A program made the position numbers and the translations under genes. Source: Roseivirga sp. (GTDB lineage Bacteria; Bacteroidota; Bacteroidia; Cytophagales; Cyclobacteriaceae). From it: a DNA stretch of 48,580 nucleotides. The number at the start of each line of letters is the position of its first letter. The stretch's first letter is position 1. Location: the NCBI GenBank assembly GCA_021404565.1, contig JAAWWF010000048.1:1-48580 (forward strand). Reading direction: 5' to 3'. Positions 45,117 through 48,580 of this stretch are shown in pieces. The notes under the pieces were generated by a model. That model made no database searches and was not told where the DNA came from. It was given only the letters and a program-made list of their open reading frames with translations.

Positions 45117-45146
45117 AAGTTCCTGCCTTGGCAGGGACTTTTTTTA
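45117..45146 (+). terminator. Terminator of trxA
   Basis: AAGTTCCTGCC pairs with GGCAGGGACTT (one T-G pair), followed by a run of seven T, 41 bp after the trxA stop. Confidence 0.88.
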
Positions 45147-45187
45147 TGTCTGTCCATTAAATCACTTTTCCCAAGGCCACATTAATC

Positions 45188-46144
45188 ATGCGTCCCCGAA
45201 ACCTCTTTTCTCTGACAGTAATCCTCTTAATGGCACTATCTGCCTGTGATTCACCTGTATCTATCACCGGAACCTCATTTGAAAAGGATCTGATTCCCGA
45301 GGGAATAGCCGTAAGTGAAGGCAAGATATATCTCAGCAGCCTGCTGAAAAGTAAAGTGGTCGTCTCCAATCTTGATGGTCGACAAGCGAGTGATCTTACC
45401 AGACAGGCTGAACACGGTTTTTCTATGGGACTGGGCATGGAAACCTTCAAAGACAAGCTTTATGTAATCAGTAGTAATAGCCGCAGCACACCACATAGTT
45501 CGCAGCTTTTTGTTTTCGATAAACAAAGTGGCCAACTCAAATACATCAATGCGTTGGAAGATGGTTCTGGTCACTTTTTAAATGATCTGGCCATCAGCCG
45601 GCAAGGTGAGATTTTCCTGACTGACTCAGATAATCAGACGCTCTTTTTTAAGCAGGATGAAAAGAGTGAACTTCTCCCCTTTCTTGAGTCTGACTCTATT
45701 CAATATACCAATGGCATTGCTATTTCAGATAACGACAAGCTCCTCTACCTGGCTACCTTCCAGAATGGCATTCAGGTGATAGACAAATCATCGCGCAAGC
45801 TCCTGGGTACCGCCACTCAGGACACAACCATCAGTACCTACTGCATTGATGGTATGAAGTATTATAAGAACAGTCTTATAGGGATTCAGAATGGCTGGCA
45901 GAACAAAATGAGGCACAGGGTTATGCGCTATTTCCTGAACGAAGCTGGAACCCAAATCACTTATGCAGAGGTATTAATAGAAGCCAACGAGTTTTTCGAT
46001 ATTCCCACCACTCTGGATATAGAAGATGATATACTTTACTTTATAGCCAATTCACAGTTGGACAACTTTGATGAACCAAATGGAAAAGTAAAGAACCCGG
46101 CCGCCTTACAGCCCTACTACCTTGTCACCAAAGAACTTGACTAA
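45188..46144 (+). CDS. SMP-30-like beta-propeller lipoprotein
   Basis: This 318-residue lipoprotein has lipobox ALSAC (Cys20). A beta-propeller of the SMP-30/gluconolactonase type follows: EGIAVSEGKIYLSS, FLNDLAISRQGEIFLTD, YTNGIAISDNDKLLYLATF and YCIDGMKYYKNSL repeat as blades. SMP-30 members are calcium-dependent lactonases, with metal ligands Glu, Asn and Asp; matching residues (N in FLND, N in YTNG, D in CIDG) are present. Enzyme activity is possible but unproven. Confidence 0.82.
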   Translation: MRPRNLFSLTVILLMALSACDSPVSITGTSFEKDLIPEGIAVSEGKIYLSSLLKSKVVVSNLDGRQASDLTRQAEHGFSMGLGMETFKDKLYVISSNSRSTPHSSQLFVFDKQSGQLKYINALEDGSGHFLNDLAISRQGEIFLTDSDNQTLFFKQDEKSELLPFLESDSIQYTNGIAISDNDKLLYLATFQNGIQVIDKSSRKLLGTATQDTTISTYCIDGMKYYKNSLIGIQNGWQNKMRHRVMRYFLNEAGTQITYAEVLIEANEFFDIPTTLDIEDDILYFIANSQLDNFDEPNGKVKNPAALQPYYLVTKELD

Positions 46145-46163
46145 AAACGGTCCGCTTCCACCA

Positions 46164-46231
46164 TGGCGCGCTTCTCAGAATAAAATGGCGCGCTTCTCAG
46201 AACCCGGTGGCGCGCTTCTCAGAAGCGTGCC
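46164..46231. repeat. Three GGCGCGCTTCTCAGAA repeats with 22-bp period
   Basis: Copies begin at 46164, 46186 and 46208. The third extends into AGAAGCGTGCC, forming a hairpin (GGCGCGCTTC-TCA-GAAGCGTGCC). The first two lack the second arm. More copies lie beyond the cytochrome gene. Confidence 0.85.
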
Positions 46232-46402
46232 ATCTACTACACCCATCTACCTGCCCATACACGCTACGCCTCTCCAACAGTCTAACCTCTGATCAAAAGC
46301 TCCAAAAGCCACACCTCATCACCTCAACCAACACCCTCTTTTTCACGTTAACAATACCATGGGTTTTCGTTAAGAAACCCATTGATCAAACCCCTTCAGA
46401 TT

Positions 46403-46873
46403 ATGGACATTCGACCAATGATCCACCGCGTCAGAGCACTGATTACCATTGCCCTGGTACTCTCTTTCGGACTCATGAGTTTCACCTTTATCAACTATGA
46501 GAAGTTAGAGGAAATGGCTGACCAAAATGAAGCCTTTTACTGTGGGGTAATTGATATGTCTGAAACGATTCATCAAAAAGAAGCAGAGCTGCTTCCAGGC
46601 TACAAACTCTTTCAGGACTGGGGCTGTAAAACCTGCCATGCAATTGATAGAAAAGTGGTGGGCCCTGCCCTGGCAAATGTTCGTGATCGCAGGTCAGACG
46701 ACTGGCTCAAGGCCTTCATTCGTAACTCCTCCGCTCTTATTGGCACTGACGATGAAACTGCGGTTAAAATCTATAACGAGTACAACCAACTTCAAATGCC
46801 GGCTCATGACCTGACTGACGCTGAGATACTGAGCATTCTCGACTATATCACCAAAGCATCCGGCAACGATTAA
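46403..46873 (+). CDS. Small membrane-anchored class I cytochrome c
   Basis: This is 156 residues from the ATG at 46403; a TTG-started frame from 46382 is less likely. An uncleaved N-terminal anchor or signal (about 12-30) precedes a heme site GCKTCH (Cys75, Cys78, His79) and the axial Met132 in LQMPAHDL. It has a single heme and a periplasmic domain. It probably carries electrons in respiration. It is flanked on both sides by GGCGCGCTTCTC repeats and has no operon partner. Confidence 0.88.
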   Translation: MDIRPMIHRVRALITIALVLSFGLMSFTFINYEKLEEMADQNEAFYCGVIDMSETIHQKEAELLPGYKLFQDWGCKTCHAIDRKVVGPALANVRDRRSDDWLKAFIRNSSALIGTDDETAVKIYNEYNQLQMPAHDLTDAEILSILDYITKASGND

Positions 46874-46902
46874 CAAAATCGTGCACTTCCCAACATTTAT
46901 GT

Positions 46903-46966
46903 TGGCGCGCTTCTCCGAAGCGTACTCCGAACCGTTTAAAAATGGCGCGCTTCTCCGAAGCGTGCC
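46903..46966. repeat. Two GGCGCGCTTCTCCGAAGCG hairpin repeats
   Basis: Copies start at 46903 and 46943. Both contain the full inverted pair GGCGCGCTTC/GAAGCGt. They are the same family as 46164-46231, with TCC in place of TCA in the loop. Confidence 0.85.
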
Positions 46967-46980
46967 CATCTACCTACCCC

Positions 46981-47003
46981 GTTCTTAGCGTCCCGCTAAG
47001 AAC
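46981..47003. repeat. Perfect 10-bp inverted repeat
   Basis: GTTCTTAGCG (46981-46990) and CGCTAAGAAC (46994-47003) pair perfectly with a 3-base spacer. No T-tract follows. It could be a protein-binding palindrome or a tight hairpin at the end of the cytochrome transcript. Confidence 0.6.
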
Positions 47004-47166
47004 CCGATACCCGGATGTTATAAACAAAAAACCACCCCTTACGCTCTTTTCCCAATTCACAAGCAGCCATTGTGATCAAAGCCAGGTACCGTTAAGGCAA
47101 AGAGGCTTTCCGCTTTTCACAATCCTTATTAAATTCGGTTAACCTCCTGCACTCAACCAATTGCAT

Positions 47167-48580
47167 GTGATCAAAGAACAGGTGACCCATATTACCGTGA
47201 GCGTACAGCCATTCGATAACCTATCGGAAAAGGCTGGCTTCGACCACTTTGTACGTGGCTTTACAGATGATCTGATCACTGACCTCTCCCGCTTCGGAAG
47301 TCTGAGCATCAGGCGAAATACTGAAAAACTCCCTGAGGCCGACCCCAAAGTGCGGATCACCGTGCAACTAATCAGAAATGAAGACGGCAGCATAGTCTTT
47401 GCTGGCAGACATGACGAAAGCTTTGATGAACTCTTCCATATTCAGGATGACATTACCCAACAGATCGTTAACACCATTCAACAGCAAATCAATAAAAACT
47501 TAGTCGCGAATTCGCATCGCAAGTCACAGACTAAAATTGCGGCATATGACTATCTGCTCAAGGGAATGGAAGAACTGAAGCAGGGAACACTGGAGAGTGA
47601 CCTAAGAGCCAGAGAACACTTCAATCAGGCTCTGAAGATAGATGAGCATTATGCACGTGCCTATACAGGGCTCTCCCTCAGCTACTTCAATGAGTGGAGC
47701 TGCCAACTCTGGAACCGGTGGGAAGTCAGTAAAACAGGCGCAAAAGAGTTTGCCCAGAAGGCCATTGATCGCGATGAAAGTGAATATGAAGCCTTTGCCG
47801 TGATGGGCAGGGTACATTTGTATGATGGAGAGTATGAAAAAGCCGAGCATTGCCTTCGTAAATCCATGCAGCTAAACCCTAATGATGCCGATAACCTTGT
47901 GTACCTGGCCTCATGTTTTTGCTATCTGGGGCTAGCCGAAGAAGCCGAGAAAATCTATCAGAAGGCCATACTTATCAATCCCTATAAACCAGACTGGTAC
48001 TACTCTTACGGCACACTCATATACCTTGAATTGGGGGATTATAAAAAAAGTGTTGCCCTGGGAGAACTGCTGGCCCCGGATGGTTCATGGGTTGATTTCC
48101 CGGCTTACCTGGCTGCGGCTTATTACTTTTTGGGGGAGCAGGAAAAAATGACCTCTGCCTGGGCCATGTATCTCAAATTGTTCAGAAACAAGATTGCTCA
48201 TACCCAGGATGCCTCCGAAGAAGAAGCGATTCACTGGTTTATGAATGTAAACCCATACAAGGATGAAACTAAGCTCGAGGGCTTCTGGAATTACCTGAAG
48301 GAGGAGAATGGCCTCAGCATTGACCTGATGGCCAAAGAAAGAGAGTATGTAACCCCTCCCTCCAATAGCTTCAAACAAGAAGGCGATTTATGGCAGGTTT
48401 GCTATGCCGGCAGTTCCGTGACACTCAGGGGCTCCAAGGGCTTAAACAATATCGCCAGCCTGCTCACGCAACCGAATACAGAGGTCCACTGTACAGATTT
48501 AATGGGAGCGGCCATTACCAATGAAGCAGGTACCGAAGTGATTGATAATAAGGCTAAAAAGGAATATGAGAAAAAGAAAA
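47167..48580 (+). CDS. TPR protein with FlgO/CadC-like N-terminal domain (incomplete at 3' end)
   Basis: The frame is open from a stop at 47140-47142 to the window edge. I start it at GTG 47167 (471 codons visible); TTG 47161 is an alternative, and no ATG lies near. The N-terminal part (about 1-115) has VSVQPFDNLSEKAGFDHFV and GFTDDLITDLSRFGSLSIRR, as in TPR proteins attached to adenylate cyclases or transcriptional activators. TPRs follow (about 135-330; RAREHFNQALKIDEHYARAYTG is one). Near the end WQVCYAGSSVTLRGSKGLNN resembles a short C-terminal domain of bacterial regulators, ending in a Lys-rich stretch. A signalling or regulatory role is inferred. Confidence 0.75.
   Translation, partial: MIKEQVTHITVSVQPFDNLSEKAGFDHFVRGFTDDLITDLSRFGSLSIRRNTEKLPEADPKVRITVQLIRNEDGSIVFAGRHDESFDELFHIQDDITQQIVNTIQQQINKNLVANSHRKSQTKIAAYDYLLKGMEELKQGTLESDLRAREHFNQALKIDEHYARAYTGLSLSYFNEWSCQLWNRWEVSKTGAKEFAQKAIDRDESEYEAFAVMGRVHLYDGEYEKAEHCLRKSMQLNPNDADNLVYLASCFCYLGLAEEAEKIYQKAILINPYKPDWYYSYGTLIYLELGDYKKSVALGELLAPDGSWVDFPAYLAAAYYFLGEQEKMTSAWAMYLKLFRNKIAHTQDASEEEAIHWFMNVNPYKDETKLEGFWNYLKEENGLSIDLMAKEREYVTPPSNSFKQEGDLWQVCYAGSSVTLRGSKGLNNIASLLTQPNTEVHCTDLMGAAITNEAGTEVIDNKAKKEYEKKK

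Noticed and set aside
46164-46231. CRISPR array
   Set aside because: The repeats are about 17 bp with 5-bp spacers and no cas genes nearby; hairpin repeats explain them better.
46163-46500. Frames starting MARFSE at 46163, 46185 and 46207, and again at 46942
   Set aside because: The shared start comes from the GGCGCGCTTCTC repeat, and downstream sequences are unrelated or stop at once.

Overview
The window looks like chromosomal DNA of a marine-type Bacteroidota, probably in the order Cytophagales (Roseivirga/Fulvivirga-like; this is inference). The evidence is SprB-type adhesin repeats, a LytTR regulator with membrane segments, a membrane-anchored HTH regulator with an extracytoplasmic domain, several secreted M14 peptidases, and a DNA polymerase III alpha subunit carrying its own N-terminal exonuclease. 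No tRNA, rRNA, CRISPR array, prophage or insertion sequence was seen. Both window edges cut through genes.

Layout. 1-1354 (-): 5' part of a giant repeat-containing surface protein. 1355-1928: a duplicated intergenic repeat. 1929-12842: a glycan or protein-glycosylation locus with an SGNH hydrolase, three paralogous multi-membrane TMTC-like/GT-C proteins with C-terminal TPRs, two DPM1-like GT2 enzymes, a GT9 enzyme and a methyltransferase, most of them overlapping by a few bases. 13069-16448 (-): a tandem M14 carboxypeptidase pair, one intact and one that has lost its catalytic residues. 16829-18153: a small membrane protein and two tandem paralogous tail-anchored miniproteins. 18305-20822: a secreted two-domain beta-sandwich protein divergent from a membrane-anchored HTH regulator, with a candidate operator between them. 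20907-26378: two divergent large M14 peptidases with C-terminal amidotransferase-like domains, then a beta-lactamase-family hydrolase. 28483-32505: LytTR and Crp/Fnr regulators followed by a YdcZ-type transporter, two GNAT acetyltransferases and a nitroreductase.

33696-39328 is one of the two most interesting regions. It encodes a heme c lipoprotein, a LodA-like cysteine-tryptophylquinone (CTQ) oxidase, its LodB-like flavoprotein maturase, and an AidA/PixA-family inclusion body protein. 40333-45075 is housekeeping (dnaE with fused exonuclease, trxA). 45188-48580 holds a beta-propeller lipoprotein, a small membrane-anchored cytochrome c flanked by five copies of a GC-rich hairpin repeat, and an incomplete TPR protein with a non-ATG start.

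Functional reading. In the TMTC/DPM1 locus, the GT2 enzymes could charge a polyprenyl phosphate with a sugar, and the GT-C/TPR proteins could transfer it to exported acceptors at the outer face of the inner membrane. In the lod locus, LodB would mature the CTQ cofactor in LodA, and the heme lipoprotein could take electrons from it or handle a product. Both models are inferred from motifs and gene order.
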